A DNA stretch of 64,000 nt from Alcaligenes sp. SDU_A2 (GCF_038237375.1 NZ_CP151273.1:3224001-3288000); one strand, 5' to 3'. Numbered from the stretch's first letter, positions 29,224 to 38,253 are shown. Translations and numbers: made by a program. The notes: generated by a model not told the origin, from the letters alone.

Positions 29224-30654
29224 ATGAAACGTCAACGCCAATCCCGGATACTGGCAACACTAGGGCCAGCCAGTTCGTCACCCGAACGCATCCGTGAACT
29301 GTTTGAAGCCGGAGCCGATGTTTTTCGCTTGAACTTCAGCCACGGCACACACGAAGATCACGCCGCTCGCTACCACGCGATCCGCCAGATCGAGCAGGAA
29401 ACAGGTCGAAGCATTGGTATTTTAATGGACCTGCAAGGCCCAAAACTGCGCGTGGGCACCATGAAAGACGGCCGCGTGCAACTGACGACAGGCCAGGCAT
29501 TTCGCTTGGATCTGGACCCGGCCGAAGGCGATGAGACGCGTGCTCACCTGCCCCATCCGGAAATCTTCGCCGCGCTGGAAAACGGCACCGATCTGCTGCT
29601 GGACGATGGCAAGCTGCGTCTGCGGGTAGACAGTTTCGGTCCCGACTTTGCGCAAACCACTGTCATGGTGGGCGGGCCTTTGTCGGATCGCAAGGGCGTG
29701 AACGTACCGGGTGTTGTCCTGCCCATTTCCCCACTGACCGAAAAAGATCTGGCTGACCTGGCATTCGGCCTGGAACTGGGCGTGGACTGGGTTGCCCTGT
29801 CCTTTGTCCAGCGTCCCGACGACATCCGCGAGGCGCGCGCCATCATCGGCGACAAGGCCTGGATCATGGCCAAGCTGGAAAAGCCCCAGGCGTTGGAACA
29901 CCTGGAAGAAATCGTGAATCTGTGCGATGGCGTCATGGTCGCCCGTGGTGATCTGGGCGTAGAGGTTCCGCCGCAGCGCGTACCCGTACTGCAACGCCAA
30001 ATTGTGCGTACCGCACGCGCAGCAGGCCGCCCCGTCGTGGTGGCCACGCAAATGCTGGAGTCCATGATTACCTCTCCCGTGCCCACCCGGGCCGAAGCGT
30101 CGGATGTCGCCACGGCCATCTACTCGGGCGCGGATGCCGTCATGCTGTCGGCCGAATCCGCCTCGGGGCAGTTTCCCTTGGAAGCGGTGTCCATCATGGA
30201 CAACATCATCAAGGAAATCGAGAACGACCCCAGTTGGCGCACCATTCTGGAAGCCAACCACAGCACGGCTGAAGCCACAACGGCAGACGCCATCTGTTGC
30301 GCTCTGCGCCGTGTCGCCAGCATTCTGGAGCCGGCCACGACCGTTGCCTACACCACGACCGGTTACAGCGCGCTGCGGGCCAGCCGCGAACGTCCGACTG
30401 CCCCTATCCTGGCCTTGACGCCACGCCCCAACACGGCGCGTCGCCTGGCTCTGGCCTGGGGGGTTCACGCGATTCCCTGCGATGATGTCAGCGACCTGGG
30501 GGAAATGATCGATCATGCAACCGATGTGGCAGTGCAACACGATTTCGCCCGTTCCGGCGATACCATCGTGATGATTGCCGGCGTACCTTTTGGCACCAGC
30601 GGTCGCACCAATCTGCTGCACGTGGCCACCGTGCCTCATCTGTCCCAGAACTGA
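29224..30654 (+). CDS. pyk: Pyruvate kinase
   Basis: This enzyme converts phosphoenolpyruvate and ADP to pyruvate and ATP. The 476-residue product has the N-terminal ATLGPASSSPERI, the barrel motifs FRLNFSHGT and MAKLEKPQALE, the Mg and substrate site MVARGDLGVEVP, and the VVATQMLESM block. The C-terminal regulatory domain is complete. It ends the gcl operon, 24 bases after the glcG-like gene. Placing a pyruvate kinase here completes the glyoxylate-to-pyruvate route with enolase. Confidence 0.96.
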   Translation: MKRQRQSRILATLGPASSSPERIRELFEAGADVFRLNFSHGTHEDHAARYHAIRQIEQETGRSIGILMDLQGPKLRVGTMKDGRVQLTTGQAFRLDLDPAEGDETRAHLPHPEIFAALENGTDLLLDDGKLRLRVDSFGPDFAQTTVMVGGPLSDRKGVNVPGVVLPISPLTEKDLADLAFGLELGVDWVALSFVQRPDDIREARAIIGDKAWIMAKLEKPQALEHLEEIVNLCDGVMVARGDLGVEVPPQRVPVLQRQIVRTARAAGRPVVVATQMLESMITSPVPTRAEASDVATAIYSGADAVMLSAESASGQFPLEAVSIMDNIIKEIENDPSWRTILEANHSTAEATTADAICCALRRVASILEPATTVAYTTTGYSALRASRERPTAPILALTPRPNTARRLALAWGVHAIPCDDVSDLGEMIDHATDVAVQHDFARSGDTIVMIAGVPFGTSGRTNLLHVATVPHLSQN

Positions 30655-30736
30655 TCGGCCACGCAACCGCGAACTGCTTGGTCCGGCTTTCAAGCACCGG
30701 CCGGTGTTTGGGTAGGGACGTGCCGGACAAATGAGC

Positions 30737-30766
30737 AAAAAAAACCCGAGATCAAAAGATCTCGGG
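30737..30766 (-). terminator. Rho-independent terminator of a minus-strand transcript
   Basis: A perfect 9-bp stem (CCCGAGATC/GATCTCGGG) with an AAAA loop lies at 30745-30766. On the minus strand it is followed by eight T (plus-strand A-run 30737-30744). No minus-strand protein gene ends here, so it must end a non-coding transcript. Confidence 0.85.
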
Positions 30767-30891
30767 CAAATCCACCAAAGGAGGAGGGTGGAGGAGACAA
30801 TCGTGGCATGCCGGGCTGCTGGACTATGCACAGCGCCTGAAAGCTAGGGTAATTACGGTTGTTTTTCCCGCTTTCTTTTCGACATCCGATA
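30737..30891 (-). ncRNA. Candidate small RNA with CCTCC (anti-Shine-Dalgarno-like) motifs
   Basis: A minus-strand RNA of about 150 nt is inferred between the promoter-like pair at 30897-30925 and the strong terminator at 30737-30766. Its 3' half carries CTCCTCCACCCTCCTCC just before the terminator stem (complement of the purine tract at 30777-30800). Such repeated CCUCC motifs are complementary to ribosome-binding sites and are known in stress-related small RNAs of other proteobacteria. No open frame with a ribosome-binding site fits within it. The transcript itself is inferred; the terminator and motif are directly visible. Confidence 0.5.
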
Positions 30892-30896
30892 ACTAA

Positions 30897-30925
30897 AGTG
30901 TAGCGACAAAATTTGTGCGATGCAA
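30897..30925 (-). promoter_or_regulatory. Possible sigma-70 promoter of the small RNA
   Basis: On the minus strand TTGCAT (30920-30925) and TACACT (30897-30902) are separated by exactly 17 bases. The hexamers match consensus only partly. A TTGACG at 30953-30958 is an alternative -35 but lacks a good -10. Confidence 0.35.
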
Positions 30926-31030
30926 GATAAATACGCTCCAACCCGCTTAAACCGTCAAGATGTGGCGTAGACACCTCATTTTGCTACCCTAAAACCCACA
31001 GCAGGTATCTAGTCGTTATCCCTAGGCCAC

Positions 31031-31057
31031 AAAAAACCGCTCATGGAGCGGTTTTTT
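31031..31057 (-). terminator. Bidirectional rho-independent terminator of coq7
   Basis: A 12-bp stem, AAAAAACCGCTC/GAGCGGTTTTTT, encloses a 3-base loop. It lies 20 bases after the coq7 stop and has T-runs in both directions, so it also isolates the small-RNA region from coq7. Confidence 0.88.
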
Positions 31058-31076
31058 ATTAGCTTCGGATCTGGTT

Positions 31077-31745
31077 TTATAACCTGTAGGCCGTCGTGGT
31101 CATGACCTTAGACATCATGCGCATGACCGACTTGATCGGCGGCGGCAGACCGGCGGCACCATTGTGCTCGGCAGTGCGTCTATGTTCGATTTCATCATCG
31201 CGCATCTGCTCGACAATACGCCGCGACCGCGCATCGGCCACCGGCAGCGTTTCCAGATGGCTTTCCAGATGCTCTTCCACCTGGCGCTCGGTCTCGGCCA
31301 TAAAGCCCAGGTTATAGGGCACACCGGCACGGCTGGCAATCAGGCCCAGCGCGAACGAGCCGGCGTACCACAGCGGGTTAAATACGCTGGGCCGACTGTC
31401 CAGTTCGCGCAAGCGGTCATCGCACCAGGCCAGGTGGTCTACTTCTTCCTGGGCGGCGTGCAGCAGCACTTGCGTGACCTGTGGGTCTTTGCACAACATG
31501 GCCTGGCTGCGATACAGCGCCTGGGCGCATATCTCGCCAACGTGATTGACGCGCATCAGTCCGGCGGCGTGACGTGCTTCTTGTGGCGTGATATCCGATA
31601 CTTCTTTACCGGCTGGATTGGGCCGCGAGGCGCGGGCCGAACGCCCCAGTACATCCAATGCCCGGTTCGCTTCGGTCAAGAGTTGGTCGAACAAGCTGTT
31701 GCGTCTGTGCAGACGCGCTGCACCGGCCGAAAGAGAACGATTCAT
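31077..31745 (-). CDS. coq7: Demethoxyubiquinone hydroxylase Coq7
   Basis: This di-iron monooxygenase hydroxylates 2-polyprenyl-3-methyl-6-methoxy-1,4-benzoquinone in ubiquinone synthesis at the inner membrane. The 222-residue product shows the carboxylate-bridged di-iron ligands in HVGEICAQAL, AAQEEVDHLAWC and DDEIEHRRTAE. Length and motifs match bacterial Coq7. It is followed by a strong terminator. It lies just downstream of the oxidase cluster, so quinone synthesis and terminal oxidase genes are neighbours. Confidence 0.95.
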   Translation of the reverse strand: MNRSLSAGAARLHRRNSLFDQLLTEANRALDVLGRSARASRPNPAGKEVSDITPQEARHAAGLMRVNHVGEICAQALYRSQAMLCKDPQVTQVLLHAAQEEVDHLAWCDDRLRELDSRPSVFNPLWYAGSFALGLIASRAGVPYNLGFMAETERQVEEHLESHLETLPVADARSRRIVEQMRDDEIEHRRTAEHNGAAGLPPPIKSVMRMMSKVMTTTAYRL

Positions 31746-31778
31746 GGAGGCTTACCTGAAAAACAGAATCAATCGCTA

Positions 31779-32417
31779 TTATTGCCGCAAAAAAGCCATG
31801 ACGGCCTTGATCTCGGCCAATAGCCAGAACAGGGGCAAGACGCAGGCCATGACCACCAGGCCTATGCCGGCGATTTCCTGGTCGGACTGCAAATAGAAAT
31901 TACACAGACGCATGGGGTTTTCCTGGTACAGAATACCCACAATGCCCATCATCCAGCAGAAATTGCCCAGAAAAAACAAACGAAACACCAAATGAGCGCG
32001 CCGCCAGGATTCCATGAACAACATGCCCATCAGCACCAGCCCCACGTACTTGCCCACCGCCATGGACGAAGACACCAAAACGTCGTCCAGGGACTTGGGC
32101 ACCATCCAGTAGGCAGCGGCAAAACTGACCAGAATCAGGCCGGGCAGCCCGTATTCGTTTAACGCGTAATAAGGGCGCAGGAGCGCCTGCATGATCTTGC
32201 CCCGCCCTGCACCCTGAAAGCTCAAGGCTAATTGCAGCACAATGCCCGACAGCACCAGCAGCGGGATATGGACCAGCATATGCAGACTCATCTGGGCGGT
32301 CAGAAAACGGTCCCAATACGCTGCTGCCGCAAATAAAACAGCGGCCAGCAGGGCCAGTATGCTGCCCAGATACGGATGGATGCGACGCGGCGCAGGCGAA
32401 GTATTCAGGCGTATCAT
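31779..32417 (-). CDS. Six-segment membrane protein of the oxidase cluster, function unknown
   Basis: This 212-residue protein has about six hydrophobic segments (near 16-36, 42-64, 90-108, 120-140, 145-165 and 185-207). The second segment has the pattern MSLHMLVHIPLLVLSG, which resembles the His-rich helix of CtaG-type cytochrome oxidase assembly factors; the likeness is short and the assignment is only a suggestion. It overlaps the SCO gene by four bases and so is translated with it. A role in copper or heme delivery to the neighbouring oxidase would fit. Confidence 0.7.
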   Translation of the reverse strand: MIRLNTSPAPRRIHPYLGSILALLAAVLFAAAAYWDRFLTAQMSLHMLVHIPLLVLSGIVLQLALSFQGAGRGKIMQALLRPYYALNEYGLPGLILVSFAAAYWMVPKSLDDVLVSSSMAVGKYVGLVLMGMLFMESWRRAHLVFRLFFLGNFCWMMGIVGILYQENPMRLCNFYLQSDQEIAGIGLVVMACVLPLFWLLAEIKAVMAFLRQ

Positions 32418-33046
32418 GGCGCGTCCTTGGATACACGCTCTAAGGCTTGCCGGGCATGCGACAAAGCCAGGATGGGTTCGCCGTAATCCACGATGCGGCG
32501 CAGCCGGGGTTCGGATGTAACGACATGGTAGGCGGCGTTGTGCTCGTATTCGTCGAAGGGCGCAGGAATGACGATAATGCCGAAATCATCCAGAACGCGC
32601 TGGCGCTGATCGCCCGCTTGCATCGTGACGAACTGCCACACTTGGGGATCGGCCTTCATCATGTGACTGTAGCGCTGCAAGCGGTCGGCCGAGTCCGAAG
32701 GATCGAAGCTGATGCTGAGCAGACGCACTTTATCCTGCAAGCCTTCGTCCAGAATGGCCTGTTGCAACTGCTGGTATTCGGAACCCATGGCCAGACACAG
32801 CGTGACACAACGGGTATAGATGAAGTTAACGATAGCGATGCGACCATCGTCGCGCAGCACATCGTGCAGGCTGCGCACGGCGTTGGACGGAGTCAACACC
32901 GATACATCCGAAATAAGTCGAGGCGAGGCGGCCACATCGTTGCGACGGGCCGTCTCGGAAGTCAGGGCCGCAAATCCCTGCGTCAGGTGGAACAGCGCCC
33001 CGATACCCAGGGCGCAGACCAACAGGATACTTGCCAGGAGCCTCAT
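32414..33046 (-). CDS. SCO1/SenC-family copper chaperone
   Basis: This 210-residue protein is anchored by an N-terminal hydrophobic segment (residues 3-20) and has a periplasmic thioredoxin-like domain. The copper-binding CxxxC is Cys80 and Cys84 in IYTRCVTLC, and the partner His lies in NAAYHVV. SCO proteins deliver copper to cytochrome oxidase or handle its cysteine redox state. It follows the cytochrome c gene and overlaps the next membrane protein gene. Confidence 0.9.
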   Translation of the reverse strand: MRLLASILLVCALGIGALFHLTQGFAALTSETARRNDVAASPRLISDVSVLTPSNAVRSLHDVLRDDGRIAIVNFIYTRCVTLCLAMGSEYQQLQQAILDEGLQDKVRLLSISFDPSDSADRLQRYSHMMKADPQVWQFVTMQAGDQRQRVLDDFGIIVIPAPFDEYEHNAAYHVVTSEPRLRRIVDYGEPILALSHARQALERVSKDAP

Positions 33047-33067
33047 GCCCGGCCCCTTAATACAACA

Positions 33068-33667
33068 TTACTGTTCCATGGGCGCCAGTTCGGCGTCGCC
33101 ATTCCAGTGATCCTTCTTATCGGCAGTTTTTTCACGTTCAGCTTTGACAAAGGCCTCGTCCACAGGATCGGCGCTGTTGCCACCCAATTCAGTACGCAGG
33201 TAGTTTACTACTGCCGTCATTTCCGCGTCATTGAACTTATCGCGGAACTCGGGCATGGCACCATTGTACTTGTTACCCTTGACGGTCAGCTCGCCGGTAA
33301 TCCCGTGCAGCAGAATCTGAACCAGGACCTCGGGTTTGCGCATCACCCACTCGGAGCCCACCAGCGGCGGGAAAACACCGGGGATACCAGCACCCGTAGC
33401 CTGGTGACAGGCAGCACACTGCGCCACAAACAACTGCTGACCATCGATCTTGCCGCCTTCAGCGCCCTCGGGAGCCTGAAAGTCGGCCGCGATGCGATTA
33501 TCGCCCACGGTCGAATCGTAGTGCATGGTGGTGCTGAAAATATAGTAGATGCCCCACAGAAACAAACTGGCGATGATAAGCAACACCGCCCACGGCACCG
33601 GTGCCGCTTTTTCTTCGGGATCGGCGTTTTCGCGCAACTGCGCGTCGTACTTGTGATTGTCGGTCAT
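33068..33667 (-). CDS. Membrane-anchored mono-heme cytochrome c, CcoP-like position
   Basis: This 199-residue protein has one membrane segment (about 26-45) and one class I cytochrome c domain with heme site CAACH at 84-88 and the Met ligand in YNGAMPEF. It occupies the place of CcoP behind ccoO, but true CcoP has two heme c groups and about 300 residues. The C-terminal 35 residues are charged and low in complexity. It probably carries electrons to the oxidase core. Confidence 0.88.
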   Translation of the reverse strand: MTDNHKYDAQLRENADPEEKAAPVPWAVLLIIASLFLWGIYYIFSTTMHYDSTVGDNRIAADFQAPEGAEGGKIDGQQLFVAQCAACHQATGAGIPGVFPPLVGSEWVMRKPEVLVQILLHGITGELTVKGNKYNGAMPEFRDKFNDAEMTAVVNYLRTELGGNSADPVDEAFVKAEREKTADKKDHWNGDAELAPMEQ

Positions 33668-33722
33668 TCAAATTCTCCGATGCGCCCCGACTGGCGGGGC
33701 GCACTAGCTGGACAGTGCCTGA

Positions 33723-34313
33723 TTACTTGAGCATGTTGGCTGGCGATACGGGGTACGTACGATCCAGCGCCAACAGATACTGAACAAGATCCAGAGCCTC
33801 TGGCTTGGCAACCACGACCTTGCCCTCCGGAGCAAAGGCTCCCGGCAGATTGACGACCTTGTCGCCGGGCTCGGCCTTGTCCTTGAGCTCGAACATAAAG
33901 GGATAGGCGGGCATATTGCTGCCAGGCGTATAGGCACGGGGCTGATACAGGTGACCCAGGTGCCAATCCACGCTGGGCTGACGCGCGCCGATGTTCATCA
34001 GGTCTGGGCCGGTGCGCATGGTGCCGAGCAGGTGGGGCGTATCGTAATAGTAGTCGCCCGCCACCGATGCCCGCCCCCAGCCGCGCTGAAAGTCCGGAGC
34101 CTGGTTTTGGCTGCGTGGCTGCTGCGAGTGACAGTACACACAGCCCATATTGATGTATTCCTGGCGACCGCGCAGTTCCACACTGGTGTAAGGCTTCAAG
34201 CCTTCAGGCGGTTCGACTTTCTCGACCTGCAGATACGGGATCACCACTAAAGCCGAGGTGGCCAGGGCAAGCGTCACCATGGCGCCGCCCAACAGTTTGT
34301 ATTCGCTTTCCAT
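33723..34313 (-). CDS. ccoO: cbb3-type oxidase subunit II (CcoO-like cytochrome c)
   Basis: This 196-residue protein has one N-terminal membrane helix (about 8-28) and a mono-heme domain with GCVYCHSQQPR (heme Cys58, Cys61, His62), the CcoO signature. The region WGRASVAGDYYYDTPHLLGTMR and the axial Met in GSNMPAYPFM are also CcoO-like. It lies seven bases after the ccoN-like gene. It passes electrons from c-type cytochromes to the catalytic subunit. Confidence 0.92.
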   Translation of the reverse strand: MESEYKLLGGAMVTLALATSALVVIPYLQVEKVEPPEGLKPYTSVELRGRQEYINMGCVYCHSQQPRSQNQAPDFQRGWGRASVAGDYYYDTPHLLGTMRTGPDLMNIGARQPSVDWHLGHLYQPRAYTPGSNMPAYPFMFELKDKAEPGDKVVNLPGAFAPEGKVVVAKPEALDLVQYLLALDRTYPVSPANMLK

Positions 34314-34320
34314 GACTAAA

Positions 34321-35976
34321 TCAGGCCTCCACTACATTGCGAGTTGCCGAGCGCTGGTGAAACAGGGCTGGACCAATACGACGGCTGCCATAGCGCAGAG
34401 CCATTGCCACGAAGTGGAAGGCGAACACAAGGTGGCCCAAAGTCATCAGACCGCCACCCAGAGAACGCGACTTCAGGTAGGGGATAGTGACAAAAACAGA
34501 TTCCATGAAGGACTTGGCAGGGTCAAGCATAGCCACGCCTTGCAGCCAGCCGCCGATGCTCAAACCCACCGCGTAGACGGCAAAGCCGATCAGCACCAGC
34601 CAGAAATGCAGAGAAATCAGCTTGGGGTAAGGCCATTCCCAGGACATGACGCGCGGCATGACATAGTAGATGGCACCGAACATGACCAAGGTAAAGAAGC
34701 CATACAGGCCGATGTGGGCATGGGCCACCGTAAAGTGCGTGAAGTGCGTGATGGTGTTGATGCTGCGCAGCGCCTCGAAGGAGCCCTGAATGGAGCTGAC
34801 GGTATACATCATGCCGCCCAACACCATAAAGCGCAGTGTCGGCGAGTGGATCAGCGTGCGGAAGTGACCTTTCATGGTGTAGTGCTGGTTGACCGAGAAG
34901 GCCAGCACGGGAATGATCATCATCATGCTTTGCACGATGGACAGGGTAACCATCCACTGCGGCACGGGGCCACCCACCAGGTGGTGGCCGCCGACCTGAC
35001 CATAAAAGAATGCCAGGCCCCAAAACCCTACCAGCGACAGATTGTAGGAAACAATGGGCCGGCCAATGATCTTGGGCAGGAAGTAATACACCGATGCCAA
35101 AGCCATGGGCGTGTAGAAAAGACCCAGCACATTATGGCCGAACCACCAGTTCATGGTGGCCTGCTCGACGCCCACGTGCACGGCAGGCAGGTTGCCCACC
35201 AGGAACAGGATAGGGAACCAGAACAACGCTGCGCCCATATACCAAACCGACACGTACAAGTGGTGCGTGCGGCGATTCTGCAAAGTGAACAGCAAAGGCA
35301 GAGCGGCCAAGGCACCGCCGACCACCATCAGGATGTCGACCTGCCAAGGCATTTCCAGCCACTCCATGCCGTCGGTGATACCGACCGCAATGCTGCCCAG
35401 GCCAGCAATCAGGCCGGCGTTCCACAGCGCGCCGCCCAGAATGGCGAAACGTGCGCCCATCAGCGGGGTCTTAAACAGGCGCGGCAGCATCCACATGGCC
35501 ACACCGAAGGCGGCCATCGGAGCCCAGCCATAGGCAACGGCGTTCAGGTGCAGCGTGCGCATGCGACCGAAGGTCATCCAGGCCTGCTCGACCAGAAAGT
35601 CCGGTTCGTGCAGCTTGATCGAGCTGATCAGCCCGGCCGTGGACGCCACGATAAGCCAGACAATGGAACAGGACAGGAACATGAAGGTGACGTAAGCGGA
35701 GGAGCGGTCGGCTTCCACACGCTCGGCCAGCTCAACACCCAGAGCCTGCCGATCTTCAGTGGAAATGGCGGTTTCGCCCATTTCCTTTTGCAGTGCCAGA
35801 CGCTGCTCGGGCGTGGCGGACGGATCGTCCACCTGGCCGATTTCGCCTTTGGAGAAGATCTCCTTGGCGGCGGCAGGACTGTCGTCAAAGAAGTTCCGGC
35901 GCAACGACCAGATAAAGACAAAAAGTCCTGTGACGGACAATATGAAAGCTAGAAGCAGTATTGAAACGGTATTCAC
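34321..35976 (-). CDS. ccoN: cbb3-type oxidase subunit I (CcoN-like)
   Basis: This is the catalytic heme-copper subunit that reduces O2 at the inner membrane. The product has about 551 residues and at least 12 membrane segments. Visible ligand regions are MRTLHLNAVAYGW, NWWFGHNVLGLFYTP, QVGGHHLVGG (the two adjacent CuB His) and FTVAHAHIGLYGF. Between helix 1 and helix 2 it carries a charged insert of about 60 residues (KGEIGQVDDPSATPEQR...). The GTG at 35976 (GGA five bases upstream) puts the first helix at the N-terminus; ATGs at 36027 and 36078 would add unrelated residues. It heads the operon ccoN-ccoO-cytochrome c-SCO-membrane protein; CcoQ and the two-heme CcoP are absent. Confidence 0.9.
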   Translation of the reverse strand: MNTVSILLLAFILSVTGLFVFIWSLRRNFFDDSPAAAKEIFSKGEIGQVDDPSATPEQRLALQKEMGETAISTEDRQALGVELAERVEADRSSAYVTFMFLSCSIVWLIVASTAGLISSIKLHEPDFLVEQAWMTFGRMRTLHLNAVAYGWAPMAAFGVAMWMLPRLFKTPLMGARFAILGGALWNAGLIAGLGSIAVGITDGMEWLEMPWQVDILMVVGGALAALPLLFTLQNRRTHHLYVSVWYMGAALFWFPILFLVGNLPAVHVGVEQATMNWWFGHNVLGLFYTPMALASVYYFLPKIIGRPIVSYNLSLVGFWGLAFFYGQVGGHHLVGGPVPQWMVTLSIVQSMMMIIPVLAFSVNQHYTMKGHFRTLIHSPTLRFMVLGGMMYTVSSIQGSFEALRSINTITHFTHFTVAHAHIGLYGFFTLVMFGAIYYVMPRVMSWEWPYPKLISLHFWLVLIGFAVYAVGLSIGGWLQGVAMLDPAKSFMESVFVTIPYLKSRSLGGGLMTLGHLVFAFHFVAMALRYGSRRIGPALFHQRSATRNVVEA

Positions 35977-36202
35977 AATGATCCAGGCCTGGTTAATGTG
36001 AAGCTGCCAAGCAGCTCGGCGGCACATGACGCGTCGCAGATCAAAAGAGCGTGGACGCAAAAAATCTGCGACTGCCAATGTCGCGAGAGCCGCATGTTAA
36101 AACACCCGTCTGTTACACCTTGATAAAACCCACTTCAAAAACATGGTTTATTGAGGCAGAACAAATACGGACACGACTTTTTTTGGTATAGGGACAGGCG
36201 CC

Positions 36203-36230
36203 ATTATAGGCGAGGGTATACCCGTGTGAC
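36203..36230 (-). promoter_or_regulatory. Probable sigma-70 promoter of the oxidase operon
   Basis: On the minus strand a perfect TATAAT (36203-36208) has GTCACA 16 bases upstream (36225-36230). It would start transcription near 36196 and leave a leader of about 220 bases before the ccoN start. A complete FNR/Anr box was not found. Confidence 0.5.
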
Positions 36231-36531
36231 ATGGTTGTTTCAATTTCCCTGCTACCTGCCTTGCATATTATCCTAGGACAAAAAACAAAACCACATAAAG
36301 CCCTACATTTTGTCTACATTTTTGTCCGCGCCTGTCATATCGCATTCCATATATCGCCATGCATGGCCCGCTACATACGTATAAACGGATAAGCCATATA
36401 GCCATAAAGGCAACGCAAGCAAGTCCTGCCTGTCACTGGCGGTGCGCAGACGAAAAGCGGTCAAAAAAGTACAATCATGGCAAGCACACTTTGACGGGGC
36501 GCAAGCCCCGCACCGAATCAAGGACACCACG
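36231..36531. other. Intergenic remainder between oxidase operon and osmC-like gene
   Basis: This AT-richer divergent gap of about 300 bp has no credible gene. It ends with a short GGGGCGCAAGCCCC hairpin (36496-36509) and the ribosome-binding site AAGGA of the next gene. A plus-strand promoter is expected but none was clear. Confidence 0.4.
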
Positions 36532-36954
36532 ATGGAATGCACAATTGACTGGGGCGGTGCCGACGGCATGCTCTTTATCGCCCGTACCGGCAGCGGTCAC
36601 GTCACCGCCATGGACGGTGCCCCCGAAGGCGGCGGCAACAATCTGGCACCCCGCCCCATGGAAATGCTGCTGACGGGTGCCGGCGGCTGCGCCGCCTACG
36701 ATGTCGTGCTGATCCTGAAGCGCGGCCGTCACGCCATTACCGGCTGCCAGGTCAAGCTCACGGCAGAGCGGGCCGACACCGACCCGAAAGTCTTTACCCG
36801 CATCCACTTCACTTTTGTGGTTTCCGGCAAAGACCTGCCGCAGGCAGCCGTGGAGCGCGCCGTGCAGTTGTCACACGACAAGTACTGCTCGGCTTCCGCC
36901 ATGCTGGGTAAAACAGCAGAAATCACCTATTCCATCGACATCCAGCAAGCCTGA
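36532..36954 (+). CDS. OsmC/YhfA-family peroxide-related protein
   Basis: This 140-residue protein of the OsmC family resembles the YhfA branch. The two conserved Cys lie in [11 protein letters not shown] and [11 protein letters not shown]; in OsmC/Ohr proteins this pair reduces organic hydroperoxides. The ATG at 36532 is chosen because AAGGA lies seven bases upstream; the open frame before it has no homology pattern. It is followed after seven bases by thyA and probably shares its transcript. Confidence 0.88.
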   Translation: MECTIDWGGADGMLFIARTGSGHVTAMDGAPEGGGNNLAPRPMEMLLTGAGGCAAYDVVLILKRGRHAITGCQVKLTAERADTDPKVFTRIHFTFVVSGKDLPQAAVERAVQLSHDKYCSASAMLGKTAEITYSIDIQQA

Positions 36955-36961
36955 GACCACC

Positions 36962-37762
36962 ATGTCCGCACATCCCTACGAAGACCTGCTGCGACTGGTC
37001 TACACACAAGGCACGCCCAAGACCGATCGCACCGGAACCGGCACCCGCTCAGTCTTCGGGCACCAGATGCGCTTTGACCTGTCGCAGGGCTTTCCGCTGA
37101 TCACCACCAAAAAACTGCACACTCGCAGCATCTTCATCGAGCTGCTGTGGTTTCTGCGCGGCGAATCCAATGTTCGCTGGCTGCAAGAGCGCGGCGTATC
37201 GATCTGGGACGAATGGGCCGACGCCGACGGCAATCTGGGCCCGGTGTACGGTGTGCAGTGGCGCTCCTGGCCGACACCCGATGGGCAGCACATCGATCAG
37301 ATCAGCCAGCTTATCGAGCAAATCCGTCGCAACCCCGACTCGCGCCGCCTGATCGTATCGGCCTGGAACGTGGCCGACGTTGGCCAGATGGCGCTACCGC
37401 CCTGCCACGCCCTGTTCCAGTTTTATGTGGCGGACGGCAAACTGTCATGTCAGCTGTATCAGCGCAGCGCCGATATTTTCCTGGGCGTGCCCTTCAATAT
37501 CGCCAGCTATGCCCTGCTGACGCATATGGTGGCCCAGCAATGCGATCTGGCAGTGGGCGATTTCATCTGGACCGGCGGCGACTGCCACCTGTATTCCAAT
37601 CATTTCGAGCAGGCCGAACTGCAACTGTCGCGCGAACCGCGCCCCTACCCAACGCTGAACATCAAACGCAAGCCCGCCAGCCTGTTTGAGTACGAGTTCG
37701 AGGATTTCGAGATCGCCGACTACGACCCCCACCCCCACATCAAGGCTCCGGTCGCCGTATGA
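36962..37762 (+). CDS. thyA: Thymidylate synthase
   Basis: This enzyme makes dTMP from dUMP with methylene-tetrahydrofolate as methyl donor and reductant. The 266-residue product matches E. coli ThyA (264). It has [22 protein letters not shown], the catalytic Cys in [12 protein letters not shown] and [13 protein letters not shown]. The ATG at 36962 is the homology start; the frame is open further upstream inside the osmC-like gene. It overlaps folA by four bases, the usual pairing because ThyA produces the dihydrofolate that FolA reduces. Confidence 0.97.
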   Translation: MSAHPYEDLLRLVYTQGTPKTDRTGTGTRSVFGHQMRFDLSQGFPLITTKKLHTRSIFIELLWFLRGESNVRWLQERGVSIWDEWADADGNLGPVYGVQWRSWPTPDGQHIDQISQLIEQIRRNPDSRRLIVSAWNVADVGQMALPPCHALFQFYVADGKLSCQLYQRSADIFLGVPFNIASYALLTHMVAQQCDLAVGDFIWTGGDCHLYSNHFEQAELQLSREPRPYPTLNIKRKPASLFEYEFEDFEIADYDPHPHIKAPVAV

Positions 37763-38253
37763 ACACACTGCCCGCCATCCGCCTGGTCGTAGCCTATGCG
37801 GCCAACCGCTGCATCGGCAAGGACAACACCCTGCCCTGGCGTCTGCCCTCGGACCTGCAGCACTTCAAGCGCGTCACGATGGGCCTGCCCATTATTATGG
37901 GGCGCAAGACCTGGGAATCGCTGGGCCGCCCCCTGCCGGGACGGCCCAACATCGTCATCAGCCGCAATACCGACTACGCGGCACCCGGCGCACAGGTCTT
38001 TAGCGATCTTCACAGCGCCTTGCACGCCTGCGCCGACTTTGACACCGCCTGCGTCATCGGCGGAGAACAAATCTTCGCCCTTGCTCTGCCCCAGGCACGG
38101 GAGCTGATCGCCACGGAAATCCATTCCGAGGTGCAAGGCGACACCTTCTTTCCCGCGCTGGCAGACGATCAGTGGACGGAAGTCGAACGATTGCCGCAGC
38201 CCCCCGAAAACGGCCTGTCTTTCGATTTCGTCACCTACAGACGCAAGGTCTGA
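37759..38253 (+). CDS. folA: Dihydrofolate reductase
   Basis: This enzyme reduces dihydrofolate to tetrahydrofolate with NADPH. The 164-residue product has the N-terminal [18 protein letters not shown], the active acidic residue in [21 protein letters not shown] and VIGGEQIF. It overlaps thyA and restores the folate that ThyA oxidises. Confidence 0.96.
   Translation: MNTLPAIRLVVAYAANRCIGKDNTLPWRLPSDLQHFKRVTMGLPIIMGRKTWESLGRPLPGRPNIVISRNTDYAAPGAQVFSDLHSALHACADFDTACVIGGEQIFALALPQARELIATEIHSEVQGDTFFPALADDQWTEVERLPQPPENGLSFDFVTYRRKV

Noticed and set aside
30690-30974. Minus-strand frame of 94 residues in the pyk-coq7 gap
   Set aside because: It reads straight through the strong terminator at 30737-30766 and has no recognisable features.
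36115-36150. Possible FNR/Anr box upstream of the oxidase operon (TTGAT at 36120)
   Set aside because: Only a half-site is present; no matching ATCAA follows at the right spacing.
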